From Tyto alba (Eukaryota > Chordata > Aves > Strigiformes > Tytonidae): a stretch of 64,000 bases of DNA. The notes below the pieces were generated by a model. It worked only from the letters and a program-made list of their open reading frames with translations, did not search any database and had not been told where the DNA came from. The first letter of the stretch is position 1. Each line of letters starts with the position of its first letter. The stretch lies in contig NW_024881303.1 of the NCBI RefSeq assembly GCF_018691265.1, forward strand, positions 11,277,777 through 11,341,776, read 5' to 3'. A program made the position numbers and the translations under genes. This document shows, in pieces, positions 48,410-61,404 of the stretch.

Positions 48410-48610
48410 AAGTAGAGTATAATTATGATGAGTGATTCAGTTTGCTAACTAGCCAGAGCTGTCAGAACTTGGCTGTCTGCACAGTTGACGGGAAGAGGAT
48501 CATAATCATTTCTAAATGTGACTGATAATGTGGTTTACATTTTTCACATTGTTAGCTCATGCACATTGGGATTTCTGTCTGGTAGGGAATAGATAATGTT
48601 TCTATTACTT
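48410..48610. promoter_or_regulatory. Candidate conserved noncoding element
   Basis: Repeat-free block with TATAATTATGATGAGTGATTCAG (about 48418-48440), CAGAGCTGTCAGAAC, GGATCATAATCATTT near 48498 and a TGTGGTTTACA word (RUNX-like TGTGGTTT) near 48530. Function is inference. Confidence 0.25.
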
Positions 48611-49689
48611 TTGCTTGGTTTTATCTCAGTTCTTAACAGTTGGTTTGCCTTGGACCAGTGGTATTAGCAGCATCCTGGCATTCTTTATGTGTCTGGCACT
48701 TTTTTGTTTTTATTCCTGGACAGTACACCAAGGAAATATATTCCGGCATGTGGTCTTTACCTTTTCCTGAGCCAAACTAACCCATCAATGTATGTCAAAA
48801 TAGAGACACTTGCAAAATTCATAGCTGTTACTGCTAAAGAACCAAAGTAGATGCTAATGCTCAGAGAGTTTACAGTCAGACAGTCAGTGGAAAGAATCCC
48901 TTTTATTTGACTTCTGATGTGCACACAACTGCAGACAAACATCTTCAAACTCTTCAATAACTCGTGGAGTCTATAGACTTCCATGTGGAAAGATTAAGTG
49001 CTACAACAGAATTTCCCTATTTAAAAGCAGCTTACTGATCTTCAGGAGAGTTAGAAGGGTTGCAAAGCTGCTTTAGCTTATGGTATGCTCTTTCTTAATA
49101 GGGAAGAGGGACTAGATTTAGCTCAGGAAGCCTGTGTCCATTGCTTCATCTAGCTAACTGAAGACAGCAGGAGCTTGGAGAAGAGGCACCATACAGTTGA
49201 CATAGGTGTTCTTCCCTTGCTCTGTCTAAGATATATTTTGATGAGACTGGTCTTTCCAAGACGCTTCTGCTGATGAAAAACTTGGAAGTGGACCCAGTTA
49301 TTTGCTTAAAATAATTCCAAAGCAAACATTTTCTTGATTTGTACCATTAAATACGGTATTCCTGAAGGATGACTCCTGGAAAGCAATACATTATTTTTAT
49401 GCACAGACCTGGCAGAGCACAGAAAGAGAGGCACACCAGACTGAAAGGGTCCTCAGGGACCCAGTCTCCACCTATGCCACATCATGTGCTCCCTTGCAAA
49501 ACCATGACAAGTTTGATCTTAGGTTCTGTCTCTCCTTTGTAATCAGGAAATAGTTTCAGGATCTGGTTGCTGAGTCGGTCAGATGCTGTCTTCTGATTTC
49601 AAAATAAGTGTGTTCCCATATGACTTATATCAAAAGGTCTTTCACCTTGTAAAGATATTTTCTCTCCTCATGTTGAGCCCATAAATGCA
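48611..49689. other. Unassigned noncoding sequence
   Basis: The part near 49440-49660 may be the 3' end of the adjacent old LINE, but similarity is too weak to call. Confidence 0.4.
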
Positions 49690-50640
49690 TCTACATGGCA
49701 GTCATCACCATTCTTTGTGTCACTAACCTAAAGATTCTGAGTTTTTTGGTTTCTTACAAACTAGGCCCTGCTTTTCCCAGCCCTGCTCTTTGCCTTTCTC
49801 TGTGCCTGTTGCAGTCAGACATCAGCTCTCTTTATGATGATCATACAATGTACCCAAGAGAGGTACAACACCTTTGCACATCTCTTCTTGTGCTTTCCTT
49901 TCATTTCTAGAAACACTTCTGCTCTTGTATCTTGAGAGTGGATTTGGCCACCTTACTGCTTCATTATGTTAATATTCTGCAGTCTTTTCTTTCTCCCCAG
50001 AGTCATTTCCAATATATGAATTCCTAATCTGTAACAGAATTATTATCTCATGCACAACCTTGATTTCCAGCTCTTTAATGTAATTCTCGGGTCAGCCCAG
50101 TTTCTGTGTACCAGTCCACTCCTTTCCATTAACAGTGCCTCCCAGCACCTTGTCATCAGTAAGTTGCATTTGATATTAGTTCATTTCCTAGTAGTCCTGC
50201 CAAGCTCATTAATGAAAATAGTGAATAGAATCAGTGCCAGACCTTATGCTTGAGGAACTCCGATAATGTCCTCTCTTCAGCCTTATGTTTCCCCTTTAAC
50301 ACTCTCTGTTGCCACCTCCCTGGAAGCCAGCTCCTTACCTACCTGAGTTTTTTTCTGTTAATCTCCACCATGTCCACTTATTCATAGTTACCACAGGATG
50401 GTGGAACTGACACCTTCCCTGATTCCAGATAGACAATAACTACAATATTATTTTGTGAGAAAAAGCCATTGGCTAGTCTGTTATGAGTTACTTTTTGATA
50501 AAATCAAGGTGCATTGTAATCGTATTTTTCTTTAACAAGTTTCTTGTGGATTCTTTCAAAATCTGTTTCAAAATTATGACCTAGTATTCAGATTAGATTA
50601 ACCCAAGTCATTTTCCATTCTCCCTCTCCTAATATCATCA
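49690..50640 (-). mobile_element. Ancient CR1/L3-type LINE fragment (RT region)
   Basis: Read on plus, CAGCACCTTGTCATCAGTAAG (50144-50164) is the reverse complement of a mutated FADD box (now LTDD-like). It is followed by CTCATTAATGAAAATAGTGAATAGAATCAG, as in the reversed INDI/IMNILFTI-type region of CR1, then GAGGAACTCC. Further on come AGCCAGCTCCTTACCTACC, GTGGAACTGACACC and CCAGATAGACAATAAC, all in the order of the CR1 RT minus strand. The 50040-50600 core is reasonably sure. The left end to 49690 is weak. Many stops and gaps make it a fossil. Confidence 0.6.
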
Positions 50641-52070
50641 CTACAGGTGCTGCTGGTGGTCGCCTGGTGTGATCCTGCCTCTGCCAGGTTTGTTTTGATT
50701 ACTTACACCCAGAGAGAAGTGAAAAATGTGAACAATCCCAGTTCACTGGGGTGGGATGGAGAATACCTGACCCCTCTGCCTCTCCCTTCCCAAGTACCAG
50801 CCTTTGGCAAGTGTATGGCTTCATTCAGAAATGCGATTTTGATTTTGTTGCATTAGTTTGGTGAGGTTTATTTATTTCTACTTTTCTGCTGTACAGCCTG
50901 ACTTTCTTTGTACACAATACTATGACCACCTAATGCATATATCCTCCCAAGGCCAGAAGTACAAGCAGTTTATGTTTCACTATCAGGAACCTCCTCTGCC
51001 AACAGTCTCATTTGTGTTCCTGTAAGGTCTGATGGTATCACTCAGAATATTTCAGATAAAATCGGGATTGATGGTTATGAAAAGAAGAATGTATACAATG
51101 GAACATTTGCTTTAAATGTTCAGTCTGTATGAACTTGTGTAAGCAGACAGAAATGCCAGAAACAGTTGCTACAGATGAAAGACTGACAGGTTTCCTGCAC
51201 CTAGACTAGTTGCAGGAAGAGGCCAAGTGACCTGGGGGTATCTCAGTGCTGGAGGTGGCAAAGCAGCTATGGGGCCAGGCTGCCCCTAAGTGTGGGGCAG
51301 CCACTGCTCCAAGATCCAAGAGGCAATAGTCACCAGCTCCTCTCCTCACTCTCTCAAAACACACAAGCGCAGCAATATCCTGAGATAAATATCATTAGAG
51401 GTTCTCCACAGCCCTCCATCACTGCTTCACCTCTTTATCTTCCTAATTTCTCCCTTGGCAGAAGAGGCAAGATCCTCTGCTCCAACCTAAAGTGGAAAAT
51501 TCAATTTTTCATCTGATGTTGGGAAGCCTTCAACTATGCAGTCATTTGGCTTCCAATTTGTCATATAAATGCAGTATATCAAGTAAGGAGCATCCTGATA
51601 ATTGATATGCATATACATATGGGTAAAGAAATATAGCATTCATTTTTATGCATAATTACACACAAAGATACATATATATATATATATATATATACGTGGT
51701 ATTTCAGCTAGTAAAATAGATTGCTGTAAATTTACTTTAATATGCTGTATTTAAGCCTCTCTTAAGACCTGTATCCTAGCTCTGTTTCAAACCATTTCAG
51801 AACATATTTTTCATTGTTTTTTAAGGAGGAAAAATATCCTAGTGAACACTAATTGGTGATGCCTGTCTTATCAGGAATAAAATAGTCCTATTGGGGAATA
51901 ATTCTTCTCCAATAAGTTTTTTATTGTCAGGCTAGTAAAAATGAGTTAAATGTAATTTTGACTCATCCATAATAATCTGTTTATAGCTTTGATGGTTATT
52001 TCTGTTTTGTACAGAAGCAATCACTTGGTAGATAGAATGGTACCATAATCTTAATTTATCACATACATGG
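50641..52070. other. Unassigned noncoding sequence
   Basis: Unique sequence with a TA dinucleotide repeat at 51672-51694. No gene recognised. Confidence 0.5.
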
Positions 52071-52205
52071 TTTTGCTAGCAGCCTGCTGCCTGCAGTAAA
52101 TATCCCAGGTCTGAACAAAGGTGCAAATAATCAATACATCTGTTCCATTTACACCAATAATGGCACATAGTAGGATTTACAGGCCTTAGTATAAAGGAGA
52201 TGCAC
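52071..52205 (+). repeat. Unidentified duplicated module, copy A
   Basis: TTTTGCTAGCAGC at 52071, CTGCAGTAAATA at 52091-52102, TTCCATTTA at 52143-52151 and GATGCAC at 52199-52205. All four words recur in the same order with nearly the same spacing in copy B about 940 bases to the right. The sequence between is strongly diverged. No known repeat family is recognised; a duplicated regulatory module or an unnamed old repeat are both possible. Confidence 0.65.
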
Positions 52206-53015
52206 TACTCAGCTGATTATTCTTCAGTAGCCGACATACATTTGACTTTTACTTGTCTGTAAATACGGCAAAAGACTAACTATTCATGGAAAATGATTGA
52301 ATGTACCACCAACACTCTCTCATACAGAGTTCCTCCCTCCTGTTTTTTTTTTTTGTTTGTTTGTTTGTTTTTTTTTAATGAAATTGTCTTGGGGAAAAAA
52401 TACCTTGCTTCACTTTCATGGGAAGAGATTTCAATTAGTTGGCTTCTTGCATTCCCACCCCACACCAGAGACAAACCTCATTTTAACTCAAATCCAGATA
52501 TATTGTTTGCTACCAAAAAGAATCATAGCTCATGACGGTAAAATTTGCCTCAGCTGTCTAAGATTGCTCAGAACATTAAGGACTTTATTATCTAAATGCT
52601 GATTTGATTATCAGTACTTTAATCAAAGAAAACTAATACTGTCACTTCTTGGAAACTGAGTAGGCTGGATGGAGAAAATTTATGAAGACAGCCTCAAGTG
52701 CAAGGAATTGTTGAAAGAGAAGGGAATTAAGTGTTTGTTAATGAAGAAACTTTTTATATAGTCACTTTTGACCTCAGGTGCTATATTAGGCACATATCAT
52801 AGTCCCTAAAAATTAGGTCAGTAAGAGTCAAAGGTGTGCTTTCTAGAAATTGAGAACTTGTTCTCAATATTTGCATGTACTGTTTGTTTAAGGTGTCAGG
52901 TCCGGGAACATTTTCCTTTTGCCTCAGAAAGGTAAGGTACGGTAAGACAGACAGCCATTCTAGATGACAGGCCGACAAGAAGCCACTGAGCATTACGTGT
53001 TTACATATGCTTTTA
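52206..53015. other. Unassigned noncoding sequence
   Basis: Contains a T-rich (TTTG)n tract at 52342-52377. No gene recognised. Confidence 0.5.
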
Positions 53016-53138
53016 TTTTGCTAGCAGCTGACAAACTGCAGTAAATAATTACTGGGACAAGAGCAAAAGTGACCAATAGACCCATTCCATTTAAATCAAT
53101 AAAATCATTTCTTATACATCAGGAATGACATGATGCAC
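53016..53138 (+). repeat. Unidentified duplicated module, copy B
   Basis: TTTTGCTAGCAGC at 53016-53028, CTGCAGTAAATA at 53036-53047, TTCCATTTA at 53085-53093 and GATGCAC at 53132-53138. The distance from the first to the third word is 69 bases here and 72 in copy A. See copy A at 52071-52205. Confidence 0.65.
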
Positions 53139-54429
53139 ATTGATGAGGTACTCACAGTGCTCCTTGCTTCTTCTGAGAGTAACACTTTTACTCAGAATTT
53201 TCTAAGGAAAGTTCCTCTTTATAGTTTCTCCACACTTTTAAACCACAAATTAAGACACTCATTATCATTAGTTAGCTATGGAAATCTTGGCCCAAGGCTC
53301 TCCACTGATCCCTGGTGCAGAAAGATAAAACTACATTACGGTCTGTAGTGGTAGTAGTGACAGAGGGTGGAAGAACAGGAGACGGCGCTTTGGGCAAAGC
53401 ATGATGCCCTGCCCCAGCAGCAGAGCTGAGTGCTGTGAGGTCTGGCTGCCAGCCCTTCGTGGGATGAGAAAAAGGTGGAGGAAATACACTGAAAGTTTTG
53501 TATTCTCTTTCCATAGCTTTATTATCTGAAGTCTGCAAACAAGACTTTCAGGTCTCTTCCCACTGCACCCTGCCTAGCACACACAGCTCACGAGGTGGGT
53601 AGGAGGGAACAGAAGAACAGCACAGCTTGCAGGCAAGATGGTTAAGCATGTAGATATACTCCAGCAACAAGTGCAGTCAATTCACCTCCGCGCCCTCATC
53701 AGCAAAACCCCACCAAGTGGCATGTTATGGCTTGGTTATGGCTTGGACTACAGCCTCACGGCAACTCATCTGCCTGCAGTAACCAGATTGTATCAGCTAA
53801 CAGCCCACTGAGTAGGAGGCAGGTGCCCCAATGTTCATCTCATCCACGCTGTGGTACATCTAGGTGTGCACAGTAATAGAACTATAAAGATGTCTCACCA
53901 TAGCCCTGAGATGATAGGAGCCAAAGTCCAGGAAAAAGGCAAGACTGATGGTCCAGTCTTCCTGCGCTTCCTTTTTACTCGACAGAGAAAAAGAGACTTA
54001 TTCGGCTCATATTTCATCCAAGTTCATCAGCTCACTATATTTACATTGTTACCAGTGATAGTCTCCTATTGCTCAAAAAAGCTGGAATAACTATGTACAG
54101 TGGCATATACCCAGAGCTGTGCTAGAGAAAACTAATTTAGATGGCACACAAACATTAAGAAATGTCAGATTTCTGCTCACTCACAATTTTTCCTTCTGAA
54201 TAAGAGTCCTACAGAAAGTAGGTATCATCTAAAAAAAAAGAATGAGGTTAAAGCTGCATGGACAACTGGATAATAAGCCTCACTTAAATTTTAAAGCCTT
54301 TGATCTTGCAATTTTAAAACTGTTCTTTTAAAATGGACATTTTTGTTTGATTTTTGTGATGGTTCCTATGGTTCCTTTATACATTTCCTGTCATGTACTA
54401 TCAGTGGGGGTTTAAGCCTTTGCCTCCAG
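53139..54429. other. Unassigned noncoding sequence
   Basis: Slightly GC-rich around 53340-53860. Open frames show nothing recognisable. A doubled GTTATGGCTTG occurs near 53724. Confidence 0.5.
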
Positions 54430-54490
54430 CACAGGCTGCTCATATTTGCATTATGGGAGCTAATTAACTGCTAAGGAGGAAAGTGCTGCT
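54430..54490. promoter_or_regulatory. Octamer plus homeodomain site pair
   Basis: ATTTGCAT (54444-54451) and TAATTAA (54461-54467) stand 9 bases apart in unique sequence, a spacing used in POU/homeodomain enhancers. Too little to prove function. Confidence 0.22.
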
Positions 54491-57404
54491 TTTCCAAAAG
54501 TGGGATGGACAGGTCCAGGTGCCCTGTCCAAGTGAGAGGCCAAGCCATGGGTTGAAGTGAGAAGTCCACCTCAGCCAAGTAATTTTCCTCCTCCCTTGGT
54601 AGGTGCGTTGTCATGAGAGGGTGGCAGAAAGGGGCAAGGGTATTTGAACGTGAGGGTCTGGTGAGATGACAGAAGCATCCTGTGCTCTTCCCTCCTTCAG
54701 AAACAAATGGCTACTGTCTTGTCAGGACAGGGTGCATAAAAACTGCCTTGGAGTTTGAGAGGGAACCCCTTTATCCCTGATGAATCTGAGCTCTGCCACC
54801 AGGGTCCGTTCTGAGCAAGCATGCATACACATGCTCACAGCACGAGACTTCACTGAAAACTTGTATTTTAAAAGCCCCAGTATAGAAATCCAGCACTCAG
54901 ATTTATTTTTTTTTAAATCCCTTTTATGTTTTCAACTCTAAGAAGATCCTGTTTGTGTAAATGCTGCTACGCTGTGTACAAAAAAACAAATAAAAATACT
55001 TGCATGAAATGTTTGAAAACTGCTTCACCTATAGGTATAAATTTAAATAGAGCTGGTTCATCACTTTCCTAGTTTTTTACAGCAGCAAACAATACTGGCC
55101 ATGAGAGTATTACAATGGAAGAAAATAATCCTTCGACATCAGGAAGCCAGAGACACAGATATAGCTCAGTCCTCAGTCTCTATCTGCCATGCTTTTGCCA
55201 GAAAGAGATTAGCCTGCCTCTGATCACAGCTTTGGAAAGCTTGGCATGCCTTTTGGATTAACCAGCTCCCACTACAGATGTAACAGGCACCAATCAAGCA
55301 ACAGCAAATTATTTTCTGTGAAGTTATGCTGCAGTTCACCCACAGGTCCAGCTTGCCCTGTCAGACGACTTAGACCTCCTCAAAGAAGACCAGGGCCTAA
55401 GCCTAATGTGATCTGCACTGCCTGTAGGGCTGTAAACCGAATTTCTCCAGGAAGACACATCTGATGATTGCTATCTGCAGAGTTACATGCTGGCGAGCCT
55501 GATTAATATGAATGTAGTGGGATAGAGGAAGAGCCTCCCTACCTTTGAATATATTTATTCCCAAGTGAAGCAGCAGGTCTGACAAGAGCTCTCAGAAATA
55601 TAAAGGTTTATTGCCTCATAATGGAATAAAAGGATTAATTTAGAATAGGTCTGTAGCCACTTGTAAAATATTTCATTTTAATAATTTATACTAATGGAAT
55701 ATATGATCTAGGGAGGGTCACATGGGTTGCTTCTGGGCAGTTGTTGACAAGGCGAATGTGGCTGGGGAGACCTGGGCTGGGCTCTTATTTGCTTGTCCCT
55801 GGTGGACTTGTAGGATGTTAAAAAGAGAGCATAAGAACAAGCAGCAGACAAAGCCTTTAATTCATCTACTCCTCATGTCGCTGCAGAGTGCTCATCAGAT
55901 GGCAGAGCTGATCAGCTCAGCAGGTTCCTAAAACATGCACAAGGAGAAAAAACTTGAGCTTTTATCTCTCTAATAAGTAATGAATCCTAATTTCCCTTTC
56001 TAACATTAAAAAAAAAAAATAAATAGCCTTCTTGTGTGAGCACAGAAGAGCTCCGTAACAGCAACGATCTCAGCTCTAAGAAGCGTGCAGAGATTTAGGG
56101 GTCACTGACACTGTTGTGGGTCTGAGTCTTCGAGATGTGGCTGAAGGAAGAGCTACATGTGATAGGCAGGAATTATGCAGACTGTACAGAAAGAGTGTTG
56201 TATCTCCTTCCACACGTGTTTTAAGTCTATTATCTCCCTTTATCCATCTGAACCGTGTTTGTGATGGATATTTCTGATGTTCAGTCCTGTCCAAAATCTG
56301 AGAAAGGACTCTGGGAGCTCAGCATTGCGCAGGGACTCTTAACCAAGAGATTTGCAGAAATTCTTCAGTTCTGTTTGATCTGTGTCTTATTTTATAAATC
56401 CACCTATGCTCTGATGGTATCATGCAGAGACCAATGTCTCAGCAAGATATTTCCTTCAACCCTTCTACATGACTGCTAAGTCCATGTAAGAAAAGGCATC
56501 ACACAAATATTTTTCAACTGTTTCCGTCAGCATCAATAAATCAGAATCAGCAGAACTTGTCCTCACTTCTGTCCTTATTAAAAGAAATTTACACAGAAAT
56601 TCCTGATTGTTCAGTTATGTTTCATCTGACAGTGTAGAAAAACACAGAACTTTGTCCTACCTCTGCCTCATTTTTAAACCTTAAAACTTGACCTCTGCTT
56701 AGTGCCTACTTCCCCAGCTTTGCTTTGTTAAGCTGCAAACATTTTTCTTTCATAACAATTTACATATGTAATGACTACAAGTACTTCAGGAATTGTTTGC
56801 TAAAGGCTCTGTGTAAATACTAATTATCAGTAATTAAAAATACACAACTATTAGGAAGATACTGATAGGGAGAAAATACTGCTTAGGAAGCAACTAACAT
56901 TTGTCTAGGCAAAATTAAACATCAAATAACTATCTATGTAATTATATAATGTGACTCATCATCTGCTGCATAAATAAAAGTGCAAATGGGAGAAAGGTGT
57001 CCCCACACACACACACACATGCACATACAACCCAGCCGGCTCACAAATTGTGCATCTTCAATATTGCAAATTCATTTCATGTTGGGAGCAAAGAACATTT
57101 AGAGATCTCACGTTACAGTTGCAGAAATGTAACAGCTGCATTGAATGTTTTCTATGTCATGCTAAAATTGGGTGCTTCCAGGCTGATGATATGCAAACTT
57201 AACTCTACAGGTCGTAAAATGCACTGGGATTCTTTCTTGTGCCAAGTAAGCGAGAAAATATCCTTTGTAAAGAGTAGAAATAAAATTCAGGAAGAAATTG
57301 CATCTGCTTCATATTTTTATGAAATCTCGTTTCACCCTTCTTGATGTATTTTTTAACTACTAATGAATTTGTTTCCTTATTAACTGTGGTTCAGCATCCA
57401 AGTA
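54491..57404. other. Unassigned noncoding sequence
   Basis: Unique sequence with A12 near 56010 and a CA repeat at 57004-57019. A 115-codon plus-strand open frame (56997-57344) starts inside the CA repeat and resembles no family. Confidence 0.5.
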
Positions 57405-57490
57405 TTTGAAGTGGAATTTTGGCCCATCTACAGATGTCAAAGGGCATTTTGCCACTGTTGTAAGTGGAGTTATATTTTCATTTTAGTGAT
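57405..57490. repeat. Fossil amniote hairpin repeat
   Basis: GAAGTGGAATTTTGGCCCAT, ATGTCAAAGGGCATTTTGCC, ACTGTTGTAAGTGGAGTTAT match in order the palindromic element reading GTGAAATCCTGGCCCCATTG, AAGTCAATGGCAAAACTCCC, TTGACTTCAGTGGAGCCAGG. Confidence 0.55.
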
Positions 57491-59849
57491 TTATTACAGA
57501 TTTCAGCAGGCTTTGAATCAGCCTTAGTCCATCTAAAATTAATCAACTTTCTGAGCCTGGTGGGAAAAGTAAATACATAATCTATGTGCATTATACAGCG
57601 ATCCCAAAGTTTGCTCTCTGCTGTACCTGCTCTTGATGGTGGGGAGAAAACCCATTAAGCAAACAGACAGGCAAAGGGGGCAGCAGTTTTACAAGAGGCA
57701 CAAAATAGATTTCTGCTCTCAGAGCGCAGTCTCCATCTCACTCAAACCCGTCACTGTAAGGGGATGGTGTGAACACACCTGGAGCACAGAGCTGCTGCGG
57801 ATGCTTACCCCTGACAAGAAAGTGATGCAGCTTTGAGAAAGCTTCTCTTCCCATAATAACGCCCAGCCTTGGTGTGCTCAGTGCCTGCAGCTGCGCTGTC
57901 AACAGGAGCGAAAAGCTGTTGGTCGCATGAAGGCAGCGGGGCTGAGCTGCCCCCCAGAACTCATTTTCAAGTATGTTTTTATTCACTTCTGTGGAGTTTA
58001 TTTTTCCATTTCTGGCTCTGCCATTTTAGGCTCGGATTCAATACAGGGAAACACTTCAATTATCTCTGGATCGGGTCCTCAGATTGTATTGTGGCTGAGG
58101 CTTTGAAAATTGCTGTTATCAAAACTATTAGCTGACTTGCTTGTGCTATTTTGAGCTGGACTGAAAACGGCTTGATGGGACATTGAGTCACTCACAAACC
58201 TTGAGTCAGGCAAGAATAACAGGAGTTTCACTGTCACATTTTGACTTCCAGCTTTCAAAAGGCTTTCTCAGCAAACAGCTATCCCGTTCCCTCTCAGTGA
58301 GCTGCCAGATGCAAACTCCCCTGAGCCTAAGGCCAAGGTGTGGCAGAAAAGGGTGGTTGTTTGTGCAAAGTCTGACCTTGCCTCAGCTTGGTTTGCTCCT
58401 GGCAAGAGGACAACACCAGCCTGGTGCTGGGGGCTTTTCCCTCCTGGGGTGTGAGGCTTGTGCCACACCAGCTCATGGGGCAGCTCCAGTAAACCCATTG
58501 CTGGTCTATCTGCCACCAACAGGTGAGGAGAGCCAAAAAAAAAAAAAAAAAAAAAATGATCCCAACCCCTGTGGCTCTGCATTCACTTCTGTGTATTCCT
58601 TGCCACGGGTCCAGCCTGCCTTCAATACACACCAAGCATGGGAACCTTCTGACATCTGCAAAAGCTTAGCTATCAGGCAGCTTCCTAAAACACAGTTTTC
58701 TAGCCTATAAATAGTACTGACTTCCTCAAGTCTGCCAGTAACTAATGCTTTGGATCAATATTTTGTTAATTTACAGCATTTCCTCAGTCTTTACTCGGCA
58801 TTTTCGTTCTTTCCCCTCCTGCTTTCAATTCTCTTTTGCTTCAACAAAGCATGAAATCATTGTTTGTCGAAAGATAATCTGCTCGCTGCTGTATCTGGTT
58901 GTAACTAATGAAATTTTCTTCAGTATTCTAGATTGCTGGGGAGACATGTAACTGTACTCTAAATAATTTGAGATCAGTCAACCCCACTGCTGTGCTTGCA
59001 GGTTACAATTAGGTACATGCCAATGAGACTCTGTTGGTCTTATTTTGTTTGGTTTCATTTATCAAAAAAAAGGGTAAGTGCAGCTGTCCCAGAGAGAGAG
59101 ACCCCCACCCTCTCACCAGTCCCTCTCTTCCCTCTCACCAGTTCCTCTCTGGTGTGATATGGATGAGGAACTGGACAAAACACAATGTTAAACAAAGCAC
59201 AGTTTAAGCATTTAGTCACCAACCCACATCACGTTCATTGTCTCGATTTCCTCACAAAATGGACATGGAGATTCAGACACCAAAGAAGAGGACTACAAAA
59301 GGCAGCATGCTACAGGGGGTGGTCAGGATTCATCTGTGGGGACCAGAAGGAAATGTTTGGGGCAGGAATGGAAAGGAAAGACCCTTTAGAGGGATCTTTG
59401 CTCGGGTCTGGGTGGAAGGCTTGCATCCATGCACAGTACTCAGCCTCAACTCTCCCTACAGGAAGGTCCCTCTCTTTCCAAACATGACCAGGTCTTTCTC
59501 TTAGTTGAGAAGTCCCATCCTCCTTATGCTCTCTAACTCCGGCTAAAACCCAAGATAAAACAGAGGATAGAGGAGATGAGTTCAAAGCTCTCTTCTGCCT
59601 GAGAGAATCACAGCCTGTGGTGTCCAGTTACAGGTGGGCCACCAGGGTGAAGGGAATCTGAAGAAGGGAGAAAGAGCATTTTTTTATCACCCCTACTGAA
59701 GCAATTTGACTTCTCATGGAACATAAAAACATTCATTACATATATTAACAATGCATAACTGTGTGTGTTAGCTGTTAGCAACAGCATCAAGGGTGAGAAG
59801 CTCTGGTACCTGGCTTCAGTGAATACAACTGAGTGCTATGAATGACTTA

Positions 59850-59882
<33 letters not shown>

Positions 59883-61404
59883 CCCAAACACCATGTTTCC
59901 AAGAACAAAAGTGAGATGAAAGTAGTTGTCATCCTCTGGTGAGTGGTGTGTCATTGTAATGGCTTCCAAAAAAAATCACCACTGAGCTCTGCATGACAGT
60001 ATATCACTCAGGGCTGCAGAAGTGTGGAGTACGCAGAAATGAAGGGGAAAAAAAAAAAAAAAAGAAAAGTAGCAAGCTACCATAGTTTTATAGTGGCATC
60101 CATCACAGACACTACAGGAACTGTATCTATGTTTGGTGAAATGCTGTCACCAAAACATCCATCAGCAAGTGGTCAAGTCCAGAGGAGACTGACGGTTTGT
60201 CAGCAAGCCAGATACCAGCATGCCCAGGCCGAGGGTCTTTCCTCCAGGACCAAATGTGGGGCCACCAGCTCTTGGCAGGGTGGGACATGGACCCAGACTC
60301 CAGGTGCTCTTCCCTCCCACCCACTTTCCTTTCCTTCAGCTGATCCCTTCAGGTCAGACATATTCACAGCCCTCCTCCAACTCACTTCTATTTTCTTTTT
60401 CTTTGCTCTAATTTGGAAAGAAAACAGGTTTTGAAACCTCAAGGATTACTGGTTGTCCTCTGATCAGCTTGATCTGGGATGCCAAAGCGCATCACTTATA
60501 ACAGTGGGAAGATCAAAAAAGCACCCCAAATTGTGGACTATTTATTCCAGGACTGTCATTCAGCTCTCTAAAGATTGCTAAAACTAAGCTGGAAGCATGC
60601 CAAAACCAGATTTTCAGACAAGATTGTCCTTATTTCCAGCTTCTTGCTGGACTGTAAAAACATAAGCTCAGACTTTCCTGTGGTTTCAGATCATCTGTGT
60701 CCAGGTCTGCCTGAGACTGGCAAATCCCAATAAGCAAGGGGACAGAATTAATGAAACTAAAACTGTTTTGAGTCTGATTTTATATCCACCTCAGGACCAG
60801 ATTCTTTTGATTTGGCAAGAAGTGGGGGGTGCGTGTGTGTGTGTTTGTGTATGTTTATGTGTGTTTAACTTGTGGTGGTTTCACTGGTGGTGAGAACTGC
60901 AAATGTGCTTGCTCATTCCTCATGGTTTCACTGTACAAGACAAATACAATTGATTTAGAAAGAAAGAGCCTTGCCAAGAACAGTAGCAATGGCTTTGTCC
61001 TAAGTAAATTTAATGCAATATGCTTTGGTTAACAGCTGCAGCTTTGGAAAGAAGCAGTTCACCTTCTCCCAAAAATAACCATGAGAAGCTAAGTAACTGG
61101 CTGAGAAGCTAGTTTAAATGCGTGAGGATTTGAAGGCCTGCAGTGCTAGCTAATAGAATCAAACAGCTATCAAAAATCATGGCCAGCTGAGCTGGTGAGT
61201 CCCAGGAGGTTGGAGGAAAATGGGGGAGAGATAAAAATTCCTAAGAGTGGTTTTATGTGTAGAATGACTATATACTCTTTTATTCTGGGAAAGATAAAAC
61301 GGAATAAAAGTGTCAGAGACTGCCAGTTTTAGGTATTAAAATATTTAAAGAAATAATCATTATGATATTAGTCCAGAAAGTATTATTTCATCTAGCAGAG
61401 GTTA
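57491..61404. other. Unassigned noncoding sequence (about 3.9 kb)
   Basis: Mixed GC. Holds A22 at 58535-58556, a local CTCTCACCAGT(C/T)CCTCTC doubling near 59110-59150, an (AAAAC)n tract at 59856-59882, an A-run at 60048-60068 and a GT-rich stretch at 60830-60866. The longest open frame in the window (58183-58710, plus, 175 codons) runs across the A22 run, has a poly-Lys centre and resembles no family, so it is not called. Confidence 0.5.

Noticed and set aside
58183..58710. 175-codon plus-strand open frame, the longest outside CR1
   Set aside because: It crosses a 22-base A run that makes a poly-Lys centre, has no recognisable domain, and other frames overlap on the opposite strand. GC-rich local composition explains it.
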